Position numbers and translations under genes: made by a program. The notes beneath the pieces were generated by a model that had not been told where the DNA came from, did not search any database, and saw only the letters and a list, made by a program, of their open reading frames with translations. Shown here in pieces: positions 1 through 12,715 of a DNA stretch of 64,000 bases. The DNA comes from Myotis daubentonii. Its lineage: Eukaryota > Chordata > Mammalia > Chiroptera > Vespertilionidae. Positions within the stretch are counted from its first letter, which is position 1. Every line of letters begins with the position of its first letter. The stretch is taken from positions 91,400,641 through 91,464,640 of the forward strand of contig NC_081846.1 of NCBI RefSeq assembly GCF_963259705.1, in the 5' to 3' direction.

Positions 1-1879
1 TCTTCTTGGTTAGAAGCTGATGGGCAGTAACTGGTTTAGAGGCTGTTGGTATCTGGAGGTTGTCTTGTTCCTTTCAGATAAGACTGAAATAGCTGCCTAG
101 GAGTTGATTCAAAGTTTCAACATATGTACAGGAGTGCAAGCATCTTTTGTTAGTTTCAGTGTGTGACTACTAACTGATTATTAACTGATTTATTTCCGTT
201 GTCTCTTTGTTTCACCCTCTGGACTGCTATAAGATAATTTAGAACATCTCAGAATTTTTTTTTCTTGCTGTTAGCTATATCTATAAATAATAATACCTAT
301 AGGTAAATATACCTATGTATATATGTACATATATCTACATCTATATCTATATTTATAACTATCTACATCATCTATATCTATCTATATCTCATCTGTTACA
401 TAAAATATTCCCACCACTTTACAGATTACAACACTGAAATTTAAAAGCTAAGTGAGCTAATATTTGAGTTAAATAGAATTCAAAACTAGGTTTATTTAGC
501 TACAGATACTTTATAAGTCAACTACCCCAAATAAGAATATGAGAAAAAATTAAGGAATTAAACCATTGACATCATTTGTATCCCTCAACAATGTCTAGGT
601 CAGGGATGACCACTTAGAAATTCTTTAGTTGTTTGAATAAGTCACGTTTCTCACACTCTCACCAGCTTGTAGTATAAAATGAAAGTGCAATATTAGTAAC
701 ATGCTATAATCATTCTGGGTTGATTCTCAGTTATAAAACAGTAGAACACTCAGCCAGGCTCATATTTCAGTTCCTTGAGTGCCACAGTTATGTCTCAAGT
801 GTTTCCTAGCACTCTTCTGCAGGTTCTAGACAGAGTTTTTGGGTCTCTTCCCTAAACTATCTCATCACAACCAGTATTCAGGCATGTGGTTGTTCAATGC
901 CAACTTTCTGTGCTTATGCTAGGCTTCTGGCATGGGCTCCATTTCTCATAATCCTCTCATGTTCAGATGTGCTCTGTTACTTTGTTGAAGAAAGAAATAT
1001 TTTGTTCATCTCTTGTGGGTTATCAGATAGCAAATGTGACAGCTTGTTTGGTGTGTTTTTTATTTTACTATGCAGTCCTCGGATCTCACAGGTACTTGGA
1101 TATCAGCCATATAAATGGATTTTAGAAACACACTGAATGAATTACAGCAGGCTGTAGCTAAAATTGCTTCACCACTCTGCTCTCTACCATAGCTAGCATT
1201 TGAATTTTTGTCCCATACATATGCATCCACCTCTTCTACCTGGAAATAATTTCTTCCTTTGTATTTCTTAAAAAGAAAGATTTTCCTCCCTGTGCGAGCT
1301 CTTCAGATGTGTTTCACTCAAGAGCTGGTCCTGGATTTCAATGCTGCTCCTAGTATCACCTGTTACATTTATTTTCACTCAATAGTTGGTAGAGAGTATA
1401 GTTGGAGAAAAATCACTGCAGACCTCCTTGGGCCTGTCTTTACCAGAGAAATTCACCTTGCAGTGTGGCTTCTTTTATGGATAAGATATCTATGCTGTAA
1501 TGATGCAGTTTTGAGATTAGAGTTGAATATCATTATTACAAGTTGGGGTTTAATAACCCCTAAAGCAGCCTGGAGCCCACTGATTAAGACCACAAATATG
1601 TCCATTCATTTCTCTAGAAGCAAGTGCCCTTCCAGTTTCTTTTTCATGTAAGTGGGTGCACCTGGGCTGAGCTCAGCAGACTTGCCACTGTGACTGCACT
1701 GTGACGTGCAGGCTGTGAGAGAACAAGACTGACCAGCACCCTGTACCCACAGGCTCCCCGCCTCCAGCATTCAGCAGAAGCAACATGCTGATGAGGCTGT
1801 AGGCAAACCTTTCCGCTGGATGCCATCCTTTCCCTCTCTATTTGCCGGACAGCAGGTGGCAGCGCTAAAGAAGCTGGGG
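1..1879. other. AT-rich DNA, no gene seen
   Basis: I see no exon, RNA gene or clear young repeat here. A degenerate TATC/TATA-rich simple repeat lies at about 280-395. Short open frames in this stretch show no family resemblance and no codon structure worth calling. Confidence 0.5.
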
Positions 1880-2246
1880 CCTTACGCTCAGTGAGATAAG
1901 CCAGGCAGAGAATGAAAAACCTTGCAAGGCATCCTGCTCATAGTACCTTTCAGATAAGAATCCAGAACAGAATAGAGCAGAGAGATACCGGGGATTGTGA
2001 TGTGAGAAAAACTGGGGGAGATGAGTAAAAGGGTACAACTTTCAGCTCTGAGATAATGTAAAATGTACACATTGTTTTATTTGATATGATGAATATAGTT
2101 GATAAGACTAGAACTTAAATGAAAAAGAAATTCACAATGTACAGGTATATGAAATCATTATTATGTAAATTTAAATATCTTATAATTTTATATGTCAATC
2201 ATACTTCAATAAATATGAAATTGAAAAAACAAAATAAAATAAAAGT
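1880..2246 (+). mobile_element. L1 3' end fragment
   Basis: The stretch begins with the 'gtgagataagccaggcagag' type motif seen near the end of L1 ORF2/3'UTR in mammals and ends in an A-rich tail (aaaacaaaataaaataaaag) just after an ACTTCAATAAA motif. It is a 5'-truncated, old LINE-1 in plus orientation. No target duplication was identified. Confidence 0.6.
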
Positions 2247-3596
2247 TTGATTATTAACAGATAGCTGTTCACTGTTGTTGGACACACACCGAAAGGTAAA
2301 ATTCAGATGATCTGTCACCTGTATGCAGGTTTTGGCCTTACAGCCCAATTTGATATTTAGATGAATAGCCGCATCTTGTAGAAAAGAGGAAGAAAACTAG
2401 TTAAGGGTAACTAGAAACTACACTTTGTAATGATTATCTTCACTGAGTCATTTGGCTCCATATCTGACTGCATGTATGAGCACAAACTGATCTCATGGGT
2501 GAAATCAAATGCAGAAGGGAAAGAAGAAATTTATTAATGACATAAAATTGGCAAAGGGAGAATACATTTTTTCATCCACATTGATAATTCCTAGAAGAGT
2601 GTGGGAATTTATAGAAGAGATGATTAGGCCTCATGATATGATTGCTAATTGTTTATTTTTTCAGTTATTCTATAATAAGCAATAAATGAGAAACTAGCTA
2701 ATCCCTAAAAATGGGTGGAATAGATAGCAATGTGTATGACATGTGTGCATGCCTGTGTGCTTGTAGTGTATTTAGTTCAGCGTTGCTTGAAGGAAATGCA
2801 GTTGCGAATGAATGATTTTAAGGTTCATTTCTACCACTAGGAGTCAAAGAATTATTTAAAAAATCATGCAGAAGTCATTGTTTAAATGCACTCGCGTGTC
2901 TCTGGAAGCACCGCTATTGCAGATGGTGGTGAGTCACTTCTGCTATCTGTAATAACAGCAATGAGAGCAACGCCATTCATCAGAGGCGTTTCAAGAGACG
3001 GGAAAAGTGCTGACTGTAGCCACGTGGAAAGAGGCGATAAAGGGGACACCAGCATGGCCTGGGAAGGGTTCCCATGAAAATCAATATGTCCCCAACGTGT
3101 TATTTGCTACTTAACAATAAACATTATTTGAGAAAAATTAAAGCAAATGGATGTGAATATGGGGAAAAGTTAATCAGAACAACTCTACTAAATGGTAAAG
3201 GCATCAATAAAAAAGGCAAAAAAATGTGTAAAATAAAAATGTGCAGATTAAAAAAGAAGGAATTAAGTCTTTTCAGTGAAGGATTTTATCTCCTCTACAT
3301 TTGCAAATCTTGTTTTATTTTAGTTCTTTCTCAAGCACCGCTTCTTCCAGGAAACCTTCCCAGAAAATTCAAGCTCACCTGGAATACCAGGGAAGAAGGG
3401 AGAAGCAGTCATACTTTTCATAATTATTGCATCACAGGACCCTTCTTTGTAAATGTTAACTGTACTTTTCCAGTTGTTCCAGATACAAAAGTTACCATCA
3501 TCCTTAATTCCTCCTTTTTAAAAAATTGTCTTTCCTTTTTAGAGTGTTTTAAATTAATAAAAAAGTAAGATAGTACAGTTTCCATATGCCTTGTAC
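2247..3596. other. Unassigned AT-rich DNA
   Basis: No gene or recognisable repeat was identified. An open frame at 3074-3568 is lysine-rich and low complexity and resembles nothing I know; I treat it as chance. Confidence 0.4.
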
Positions 3597-4328
3597 CCAG
3601 TTTCCCATATCATTATTATTATTGTTGTTATTTTATCCTCATCCAAGGATAGGTTTTTTTGATTTTTAGAGAGGAAGGGAGAAGAAGAGAGAGAAATATT
3701 GATAGGTCACTTCCCATATGTGGCTGGAGATCCAATCCATAACTGAGGCATGTGCCCTGACCAAGAACTGAACTCACAACTTTTTGGTGTATGGGATGGT
3801 GGGAGTACAGGCCCTTCTCTGCCAGGGCCTGTACCTCCATGGATGCTGGGTGTTAGATGGAGAAGACATGAGAAGTCATAGGCATGTAGGAGAAACTTTA
3901 TTGCAGACCAAGTAGCCATTGTTAATAAGGAGCCATCGGATAGAACAGTTGTTCAAAGCAGCTTACAGAGCAGCAGCACACACACAGGAGCCCTTGCTAA
4001 TACAGTAGCAAACACAAGAGCCATAGGAGCCAGCTGTCTGCTGTCAGTAGTACATTTTATACCAGCTTTGACAAAGGAGGCTTCTTGCCAAATAGTGACA
4101 TTAGTATTTCGGTTATAGAAACATACGCCTGCGCAGTGCATACAGGAAGATTGCTGTGTCCTTGCTTTTGGACCTGCATATGGCAAGTTGGCCTTGAACG
4201 TCAGGTGTACTGTGACTAGGATTCCAACACTCAGATTGGCCTTGAACATCAGGCGTCTTCTGATTAGGCTTCCCATAGGGATAAAGCTCCAACCACTGTA
4301 CATCCCAGCCAGGTCCAGTTTCCCATAT
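3597..4328 (-). mobile_element. VES-type SINE split by an LTR, with target duplication
   Basis: A 14-bp direct repeat (ccagtttcccatat) sits at 3597-3610 and 4315-4328 and marks a retrotransposed insert on the minus strand. Read on that strand, the insert opens with a SINE head (CCTGGCTGGG, then TTGGAGC) near 4314. The SINE body lies at about 3640-3800, and the tail is A-rich, ending (ATAATA)n at 3611-3625. The head and body are separated by about 440 bp of LTR sequence (next entry), so the LTR went into the SINE after it landed. Confidence 0.75.
3836..4275 (-). mobile_element. Solo LTR nested in a SINE
   Basis: On the minus strand this segment has promoter and polyadenylation signals in LTR order: a TATA-like GGTATAAAATG near 4055 and CAATAAAG near 3897. 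The U3-like part has two copies of a ~20-bp motif (TTGGCCTTGAACRTCAGG on plus) at 4188 and 4235. This layout resembles class I (gamma-like) LTRs. The exact ends and target duplication were not settled. Confidence 0.55.
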
Positions 4329-4897
4329 TATTAACGTCTTCAGTTAGGGAACATCTTCACCGTTAATGAACTGCTATTGGTACACTTATTAACTGAAGTC
4401 CATACTTCTTTCAGATTTCTCTAGCTTTCACCTAAGGCTCTTTTTCTGTTCCATATTCCCATCAAAGTTGCAGCCCTCCTCAGGCTCCCCTTGGCTGTGT
4501 CTGTTTCGCAGCACTGGCATGCTCTTGATGACTGGCAGTTTTAAGAGTCATGGCTAGGTATTTTGTAGGATGTACCTATATTAGAATTTGATGTTTTCCT
4601 TCTGATTAGACTGAGTTATAGGTTTGGAGGAGGAAGAAACAAAGGTAATGTATTATTTTTATCACAATATATCTTTGACTTTGTTTCATAAGCAAGACCA
4701 ATCTATTAGTAAATCCCATAGGCTTTTCCATTGGTATATTTCCAAGAAAAAAACAATTAACAACACTACAACCAGCACCCTGGTTTATGCTACCATCATC
4801 ATTCTCTTGGATGATTTTAGTAGCTTTTGAACTGATATCCCCTCTTTTCCTCTCCCCCTACATAAAAGGCAGAGCGAGAGTTTATGTGTATTGTGCG

Positions 4898-4898
4898 T

Positions 4899-4930
<32 letters not shown>
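4898..4930. repeat. (TG)n microsatellite
   Basis: About 17 TG units. It directly adjoins the 3' tail of the antisense SINE at 4931-5155, so it may have grown from that tail. Confidence 0.9.
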
Positions 4931-5155
4931 TAATCCTTACCAGAGGATATTTTTCTATTGATTTTTTTAGAGAGAGAGGAAGGGAAGGAGGGAGGGGAGA
5001 GAAAGAGATGTGAGAGAAACATATGGATTGGTTGCCTCCCACACCAGCCCTGAACCTGCAACTCTGGTACATGCCCTTGACATGGAACCAAACTTGAAAG
5101 CCTTCTGTGCTAGGAAGGATTTCACCATTCCAACCACTGAGAAATACCAGCCAGG
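4931..5155 (-). mobile_element. VES-type SINE
   Basis: In antisense the copy shows the tail (AGAGGATATTTTTCTATTGA), the GA-rich region, the 'ttggttgcctcccacaccagccc' type body and the head complement ending GAAATACCAGCCAGG. This is the tRNA-derived SINE family seen throughout the window. Confidence 0.8.
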
Positions 5156-5262
5156 TTTCTTTCTTTCTTTTTTTAATGTAAATTAAGTCACATCACTCCT
5201 CAGTTCAAAGTCTTCAGTGAATTCTCATCCCACTCAAAGTAAAAGTCCTAAACTCTTTTCGA

Positions 5263-5305
5263 TGTATGTATATATGTATGTATGTATGAATGTATGTCTG
5301 TATGT
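5263..5305. repeat. (TATG)n microsatellite
   Basis: Imperfect tandem TATG/TGTA units. Confidence 0.8.
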
Positions 5306-5309
5306 ATTT

Positions 5310-5905
5310 ACCAGTATATTGATTGCATTTATTGGGGTGGCATTGAATAATGAATTATATAGGTTTCAGGGGTAGAATTCTATAATACATCTTTTGTATA
5401 TTGTATTGTGTGTTCACCACCCCACCCCAAGTCAAGTTTCTTTACATTGCCTTTTTTTTTTTTTTTTTTTTTTGCTTAATTCCTTTACCTTTTCCACAGA
5501 GCCCTCTACCCCCTCTAGTCTGGTAGATGTCAGTCTGTTCTCTGTATCTATGATTCTGTTTCTATTTTATTTGGTAGATTATTTTGTTCATTAGGTTTTA
5601 CATATAAGTTAAATCATATGGTATTTGTCTTTCTCTGACTAGCTGTTCTCCTAGTATAATGCTCTACAGGTCCACACATGCTATCCAAAAAGCTAAGATT
5701 TCCTTCTTTTTATGGTTAAGTAGTAGTCCATTGTGTAAATGTACCACAGCTTTTTTTTCCCCACTCTTCTACTTATGGGCATTTGGACTGCTTTTAAACA
5801 GGAAATATGGCTGCCATGCAAATTTAAGTGGAGTGGAATGGAGACACCACTTTGGTCATTTTTTTATTGCTATATCCCCTAGTTTCCAGAAAAGTTTTTT
5901 GATGT
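5310..5905 (-). mobile_element. L1 3' end, antisense
   Basis: The plus strand carries the complement of the L1 3' end: 'attggggtggcattgaataa', 'ataggtttcaggggta', then the complement of the 3'UTR and end of ORF2 ('tctttctctgactagctg', 'atgctctacaggtccacaca'). It is truncated at the ORF2 side. A T-run lies at about 5450-5473. Confidence 0.8.
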
Positions 5906-7403
5906 AATACGTATTCTTCAAATATTATTTAATTAATAATTAGTAGATGCTCCCTATATAATCACTAACATTGTATTGATATGTACAATCTCTTGTTATA
6001 CCAGATTCTAATTACCAGTGTAATAGCCACTGAACTGTTTTGAGAGATAAATGGGATTTCTAGAATTAATCTTCTGAATTAATCAGATAAATGGGATTTA
6101 TGGGATTTATTATCCTCTGGAGGAAGATTAATAATTTAGTTATGAGGTGATTTATATAGATTTATTAGAAATTGAAAACTGTTTCTAGATTTATAGCTAT
6201 GTTTCAATTCTAGTAATTTAAACAAAATTTATTAAGGGACTCATGTATTTAAGGAAGTATCCCAAATGTTGCAGGAGATGCAAAAAAAAAAAAAAAAATG
6301 AGAGATACTAATACCAAGAAATCTGCAATTCATTGCAATAAAAATGAAATAGCTTACTGTTCCCAAAACTTTGGAGACCTGAAAATGAAAGGTTGATGTG
6401 CAGAGCAAAGACAATGTAGCTTTCAGACTCATTCCTTCAGGCATACTCCCCCCAAGGCAGTGGGATGGACTAGTACTCAAAGAAAATGTGGCATTCCAGT
6501 CAACCAAGTCCCCCTTGTGTAATGGAAAATTCTGTTTTCTATTTCCCACAATCTCTTTCTCTTCCTTCATCCCATTTGATCTGCAATCATCAGGACAAGT
6601 AAAACACCTTTGACACATGCACAGATGGACGTGCCAGCCTCCATCCTTGATTCTTATAAATCACACACTCTCCTGAATAGATGCATGTGAGAAGAAAAAA
6701 ATCCTCATTTTACCAGTTGAATAATGAAAAAACTGAAACTTAATATTTTATAATCTATTTTTTATTATAAGAATACATTTTAAAAGGTAAAGAAAACTAA
6801 AGGCAGCAGAAAGCACTATAAATTATTTAACAGAAAATTATCTGGTGAAAATAGATAAATCCCAAAGCACTAACAGAATAAAAGCTTATATCTCTCCCAG
6901 GGAAATCCCCAAAGGATATTCCCGACTAGGTTTTCCTCCAAGGGACCCACATGTGCTGGTCTTGCCCAGCGGTTTCAAGGTAATGGAGCAAATGCAAAGA
7001 CAAGCAAAGAACATGATGGGACATGCCGGGAGCTTTCACAAGCCAAGCTTGTAAGTAGTGCTTCGTTTTAGTTTATGTCTGTCATTGTTTAGAACTGAGG
7101 ACCTGCCTCTCCTACCTGCTCACCTGAACCCCGCAGGACCCTCATGATAGTTTACCTGCAGAGGAGCAGCACATAGAATTTCACTTGATCCAGAAAATGA
7201 TCAGCCACAGACAACTATGAGCCTCTTAGTTCAGCAGACTTTCCTTCTTTTGAAACCCTTCAAACTGCTTTCTAAATTTTGCAACCAAACAAGGATTTCC
7301 AATCTACTGGAAGACAAATCAGAAAGTCTTTCTGGATTCCAAATTCCACACTAATAGAATGTTTGACATGAGAAACTGTCTCAGCATTTCCTCCTTTTCA
7401 CTC
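5906..7403. other. No gene seen
   Basis: AT-rich sequence with a short A-run near 6283-6298. The open frame at 6241-6618 (minus) is low complexity at its ends and has no recognisable family. Confidence 0.4.
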
Positions 7404-7803
7404 TGTGCTATGGCACAAATGTTTGTGCTCCCATCTTGCCACTCCCCTCCCCCCCAAAAAAAGTGTCATAGGTTGAAGCTCTCACTGCAATGTGATGGTA
7501 TTTGAAGGAGGGGCCATTGGTAGAGGATTCGTTCATGAGAGAGTGACAGGTGGGATTAGTGTCTCTTTGAGAAGAGTCACCACAGAGCTTTCTCCCTCTT
7601 TTCTCTCCACAAGGACACTCCAGGGAGAGGCCACGCGAGCACACAGCTAGCAGGGGACTGTCAAAGCCAGGAAGCCACCCTTCGCCAGCAAGCAAATCTT
7701 CCAGCACCTTGATTTCAGATCCCCCACCCTCAAAAACTGAGAAATCATGTCTGCTGTTTAAGCCTTAAATCTATGCATTTTATTACAACAGTCTGAGCTA
7801 AGA
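7404..7803 (+). mobile_element. MaLR LTR (MLT1/MST-like)
   Basis: Plus-strand sequence follows the order of the mammalian MaLR LTRs: a 'gatggtatttgaaggagggg' block, 'gggattagtgtctctttgag', an 'agccaggaagccaccc' block, 'cttgatttcag' and a terminal 'tattacaacagtctgagcta'. These are ancient non-autonomous ERVL-type LTRs. The match was recognised by eye. Confidence 0.7.
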
Positions 7804-7893
7804 CACTAGAAACCTCACTCTCTTTTCAAACATTTTTGAAACTCTATTGAAACTAAAGCAATGGCAGATGGGGTCTCTTACAGCACAAATCAA

Positions 7894-8296
7894 AAATAAA
7901 TGGCTTTTCATGGATGGAACTGGAGAGCATTATGCTAAGTGAAATAAGCCAGTCAGAGAAAGATAAATACCACATGATCTCACTCATTTGTGGATTATAG
8001 AGAACAACATAGACTGATGAAAAGGGACAGACCCAAAGACTGAGAAACAGCGATCAGGCTATCAATCCCCAGAAGGAAAGTAGGGGAGGGCGGGGGTAAG
8101 GGGAAGAGATCAACCAAAGGACTTGTATACATGTATATAAGCCAAACCAATGGACATGGACAACAGGGGGATGGGAGCATGAGTGTGCGGGACGGGGGGA
8201 GGGGGGGTTGGGGGTTAATGGGGGGGATGAGGACACATTTGTAATACCTTAACTAATAATAATAAAAAAAAGCAAAAAAATAAATAAATGGCTTTT
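7894..8296 (+). mobile_element. Young 5'-truncated L1 with target duplication
   Basis: A 15-bp direct repeat (aaataaatggctttt) at 7894-7908 and 8282-8296 flanks an L1 3' end. The insert starts in the end of ORF2 ('catggatggaactggagagc', 'gtgaaataagccagtcagag') and runs through a G-rich 3'UTR (gggggaggggggg near 8200) to an AATAAT/AATAAAAAAAA tail. Confidence 0.9.
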
Positions 8297-10899
8297 GCTA
8301 ATTTTGTATATGACTTTTTGTATATGACTCTTAGTTTTCTCAGAACTCAGTCATATAATCTCACCCAATTGGAAGAAAAACTTGAATGTGTCGTCTACTA
8401 GTAGCTATGCCCACAAAGTAAAGAAAACCAAGTAGGTCAGAAGCCAGCCAATTGTGCCACATGAATCGGAGAGGCCCTGTAGAGAAGATATTTACTTCTT
8501 ACAGTGATATTTATAACATGAAAATGTGCAAGTGAGTCCAAGCCAAATGCAGTGATATCCTTGCCCTTTCTTATCCCTCGAGCAGTGTCTGAAACCGGCA
8601 ATCGTTTCTTCTCCCGGAAACAGTCCCTCCTCCCGACTTCTGTGTCACACACGGTCCTTACTTTCCTTTGCTGGGGCCCTTGTCAGGCCCCTCCGCCTCT
8701 GCCCACTCATCAAGTGTTCTGGCCTCAGCATCCTTTTTTCCTTGAAGCCATTCACCCTCTCCAATCCAATCCACCCCTTTAATTTCATTTTTGTATAAAT
8801 CCTGATGATTTTCAAACATTCTTCAGTTAGGTGTAGATGAATATCTCTAATTCTCTAGGAAACAAATCTGGGGAGTTCCACAGGCAATTACGATTTTTAA
8901 AAATGAAGAAACAAAGGTCATCTCCTTTCAGCATCAGCAACTGGATTCCCTTACTGAGGTGTTTTGTCTTTGTTTTATTTTTTTTCTCTCAAAGATATAA
9001 ATCTGAATACCATTGTTACTCTTCCTCTCTATCACTGCTCTTAGCTAATCAAATCCAACCCCTGTCAGTTTGATGTCTCCAGTGAAATTTAAATCATATG
9101 CTTCTCCCCCTCCTACAGCTACTGGTTTAATTCTATTTAAGCCACCATCATCTTCATTAAGGACAATTGAAAAATTCCTTTAACTGGTTTCCCTTCAGGC
9201 CTATTCACCTCTCATTTTTAACCCTTACACTTTAACTAGAGCAATATCTCTACAATATAGAAAGGGTTATGTTGTTGGGAATGGGGACTGTAAGTTGTGT
9301 TTTTGCACTGTCAGTGTCTGTATTCTCACAGCATAATTGTGCTGGGAGAGAAACTTCTCTCCTTGTAACATAAGACTTATTACCAAATGCCCTCTACAGC
9401 TGTTTGAGCTTCAGTGTGTTCCAGAATCTAGGAAAAGAAGGAATCAAGGGAGAAGAGAAGATACTGCATCTCATCCCTAAGAGAGATGATGTAATTAGTG
9501 GGTATGAAACCTTTCTGGGCACTTGAACAATCACACAATTTAATTGGAAAAGAGCTCTTAGGGTGTCTCATTCCCAGGTGTCCACTTATTGGAATTAGGG
9601 CTGTTGTCTTTAGGTATTTTGAGTGTATTGTTCATTTTGATTGATTTTAGTTTGACTTCTATCATTTTTTAAGTTATTAATAGGAACAGTTTTCTTACAC
9701 AAAGAAAAGGTACTGCCTTTTTGGCATAGTTGTACACCTCATGATAGGGCCTCCTAAAGCTGTATTAATCATTACACCATGGAATTTTGGAGGCTTGCTT
9801 TAAAGGGGGACATGAGAACAGAGGAAGCAAAGTCTAAAGTGAAGAAAAGGCCTATAACTGTGAGTTTCAGGACACAAGAAGAAATGTTCTTTATAGTTTC
9901 ATTCTTTTCCATATTCAAGATTTAAAGTTTCTATTATCAGATATATAAAGCTGCAAGAAAATTGATATGAAGGAAAAGTAAAAATTAAAATACAAGTTTC
10001 TCATGTCTGTAGGTGAGAAAAGTTAAGCTCAGAGGATGAGAGAATGTGTTCAAAATTTCCCAGGTACAGTAAACATAGGGCTTTGCATCTGTGTGACTTA
10101 TCCCATCATTGCTTTATTATCTTTATTTTATATTAGATTTTTATTGTGCATAATAAATTACCTCACAGTTGGTGGCTCAAAACCATATTCGTTTATTGTT
10201 TCTCAGTGCCTGTGGGTCAGGAGTCTGGGCAAGTTCACCTCGTGGGATACAAAGGCTGAGGTCAGAGTGATCATCTGGGCTGCGCTCTCATCTGAAGCTC
10301 AGGGTCCTCTTCCAGATAATGTGGGTATTGGCAGATGCGTGTTCCTGTATCTGGAGAAGTCATTCTGACCCGCATCTTCCAGGACAGATAGAAGGCCTAT
10401 TAGGCCACTTTGTTTTAAGGCGCATCTGATTAGGTCAGACTTACACAAGATTTTCTTTTGATTACTTCAAAGGTAATTGATTAGAGATCTTAATTGCATT
10501 TGCAACATCCCTTTTCTTTTGTAATGTAACAAATCAGCAATGGAGTAATATCCCATCATATTTGCACGGTTTTGGATTTCCTCTGAATAGATTACTAGCA
10601 TTAGACAAAGACATAATAAAGAGTAGATGTCTTGAATGACATCCAGACTTCAGCTATTGTCTTTGGTACCTACTAAGTATTCTTGCAACTTAGTTAGACT
10701 TTACCTAGGATATTAAATCTTTGTTTTCTTCTTTGCAATATTGGCATAAAATACATTCACATACTAGATGCCTTTTTGAACAGTATATCCAGAATAGAAA
10801 CCAGAACATATTTCTTGCCATTTGATCAAGTTCGCCATCTCTTGACTGATTTATTTAAATTCAATGTTGTTTTTTTTCCCTATCAGGTAATATATAATA
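8297..10899. other. No gene seen; old repeat pieces
   Basis: Mostly unassigned AT-rich sequence. 10125-10400 contains a 'taataaattacctcacagtt' / 'ctcagtgcctgtgggtcagg' motif of an old mammalian repeat that recurs at 32.3 kb; I cannot name the family. The open frame at 10036-10368 lies in that repeat. Confidence 0.4.
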
Positions 10900-11319
10900 G
10901 TAGAGGCCTGGTGAGCAGATTCATGCACATTGAAAGTAAATTAATTAGAAGGTGGCCAGCGGGTGGGACTTGGCAAGATGGGCCAGACATGCTCTGGAGC
11001 CAACCTCCTGCAGTACCCACCCCGCTCCCCTCTCCCCGGCTGGCTGCACCTGGGATGGTGCTGCGGCTCGAAGGGTGTCTGTGGAGTGAGCGGGGCCCCT
11101 CCAGCAGGTGGGGGGTCCCTCAGCCTGGCCTATGGGGATCGGGCCAAAACCAGCTCTCTGACATCCCCTGAGGAGTCCTGGTTTGCCAGAGGGCACTCTG
11201 CAAAGTTACTGCCTGCATTTAGCGCCTGCCCCCTGGTTCAGTTCATATCATAGCTACTGGCCAGCCGGCCAGTCAGCTAGTCAACCAGTCGCTTAACCTT
11301 TTATATATATATATATAGA
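10900..11319 (-). mobile_element. Helitron (HeliBat-type)
   Basis: The plus strand starts with a complement of the Helitron 3' end (TAGAGGCCTGGTGAGCAGAT, then ATTCATGCAC palindrome remnant) and ends with a complement of the 5' end (GCTTAACCTTTTATATATAT...AGA before T). Both ends are degenerate. The interior is strikingly GC-rich compared with the flanks, so several open frames overlap it; none looks real. Confidence 0.7.
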
Positions 11320-11589
11320 TAGTTACTAATCTTATTTCAACCCAAAAACTTTTTTTAAACTAAAACTTCAAAATTTTACAAACCTTACTTATTTTCATTT
11401 GCTTATTTTATATGAAGATTATAAAACCAACACGAACTGGCAATCACCGTGGAGTGAATATTAACAAAAGGGTATTAAGACCTTTAGCCCAATTTTCTTT
11501 TCTCTGAATTATATTTTTTAAAAAGCAACAAAATGGCAACTGTTAAAGTCTTATATACAAAAAATAAGACTGTTTTGATGTAGGTCCAT

Positions 11590-12715
11590 TTTTTTATTTT
11601 TTATTTTGTTTCTTTTGGTTGAGGCAATATATCAGAAAAAATATTGCTATGAGAAATGTATGAGATTTTACTGCCTATGTTTTCTTCTAGGATTTTTATG
11701 GTTTCAAGTCTAACATTTAAGTCTTTAATCCATTTTGAACTTAGTCTTGTGTATGCTGTAAGAAGATGGTCTAGTTTCATTTTTTGCAGGTATCTGTCAA
11801 TTGTCCCAGCCTTTTTATTAAGTAGACTATCTTAAGCCCCTTGCATTTTTTTGCCTCCTTTGTCAATTATTGATAGACTATAAAGACCTGGGTTTATTCT
11901 GGGTTCTCTATTCTGTTCAGTTAATCTATATGTCTGTTTTTAAGCCAGTGCCAGGCTGTTTTAATTACTATGGCCTTGTAGTATAGTTTGAAATCATGTA
12001 GTGTGATTCCTCCAACTTTGTTCTTTTTTTTTAAGATCGCTGTAGGTATTCTGGGGCTTCTGGGGCTCCTATGAATTACTTGTTCTAGTTCTGTGAAATA
12101 TGCCCTTGGTATCTTATAGGAATTTTGCTGAATCCATAGATTGCTTTGAGTAGTATGAATATTTTAATAATGTCAATTCTTCCTATTCATGAACATGGTA
12201 TATGCTTCAATTTATTGAATCTTCTTCAATTTATTTCTTCAGTGCCTTATAATTTTTTCCAGTACAAGTCTTTTACATCCTTAGTTAAATTTATCCCTAG
12301 TTATGTCATTCTTTTTGAAGCAATTGTGAATGATATTTTCTTAGCATCTCTTCCTAAAAGTTCATTATTGGTATATAAAATGAAACTGATTTCTGGATAT
12401 TTATTTTATATTCTGCTACTTTACAGAATTCATTTATTAGTTCTAAAAGATTTTTGGTGGAATCTTTAGGGTTCTCTATGTACAGTATCATGTCATCTGC
12501 CAATAATGATAGTTTTACTCCTTCCTTTCCAGTTTAGATGCCTTTTATTTCTTCTTTTGTTTGCTGTAGCTATGACTTCCAGAATTATATTGATTAAGAA
12601 CAGTGAAAGCAGACATCCCTGTCTTGTTCCTGATCTTTCAGGGGAATGCTTGTAGTTTTTGCCCTTTGAGTATGATGTTGGCAGTGGGTTTGTCATATGT
12701 GGCCTTATTACGTTG
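11590..12715 (-). mobile_element. L1 ORF2 segment, inverted 5' half of a twin-primed copy
   Basis: Read on the minus strand from 12715 to 11590 this follows L1 ORF2 from the mid reverse-transcriptase region onward. The open frame 12493-12696 (minus) contains RQGCLLSLFLINIILEV, the conserved L1 reverse-transcriptase block. Frames are broken. It joins head to head with the plus-strand L1 piece at 12716, which continues where this piece stops in the L1. Confidence 0.85.

Noticed and set aside
3074..3568. 164-codon open frame as a small gene
   Set aside because: Lysine-rich, low complexity, no family resemblance, no promoter or splice context.
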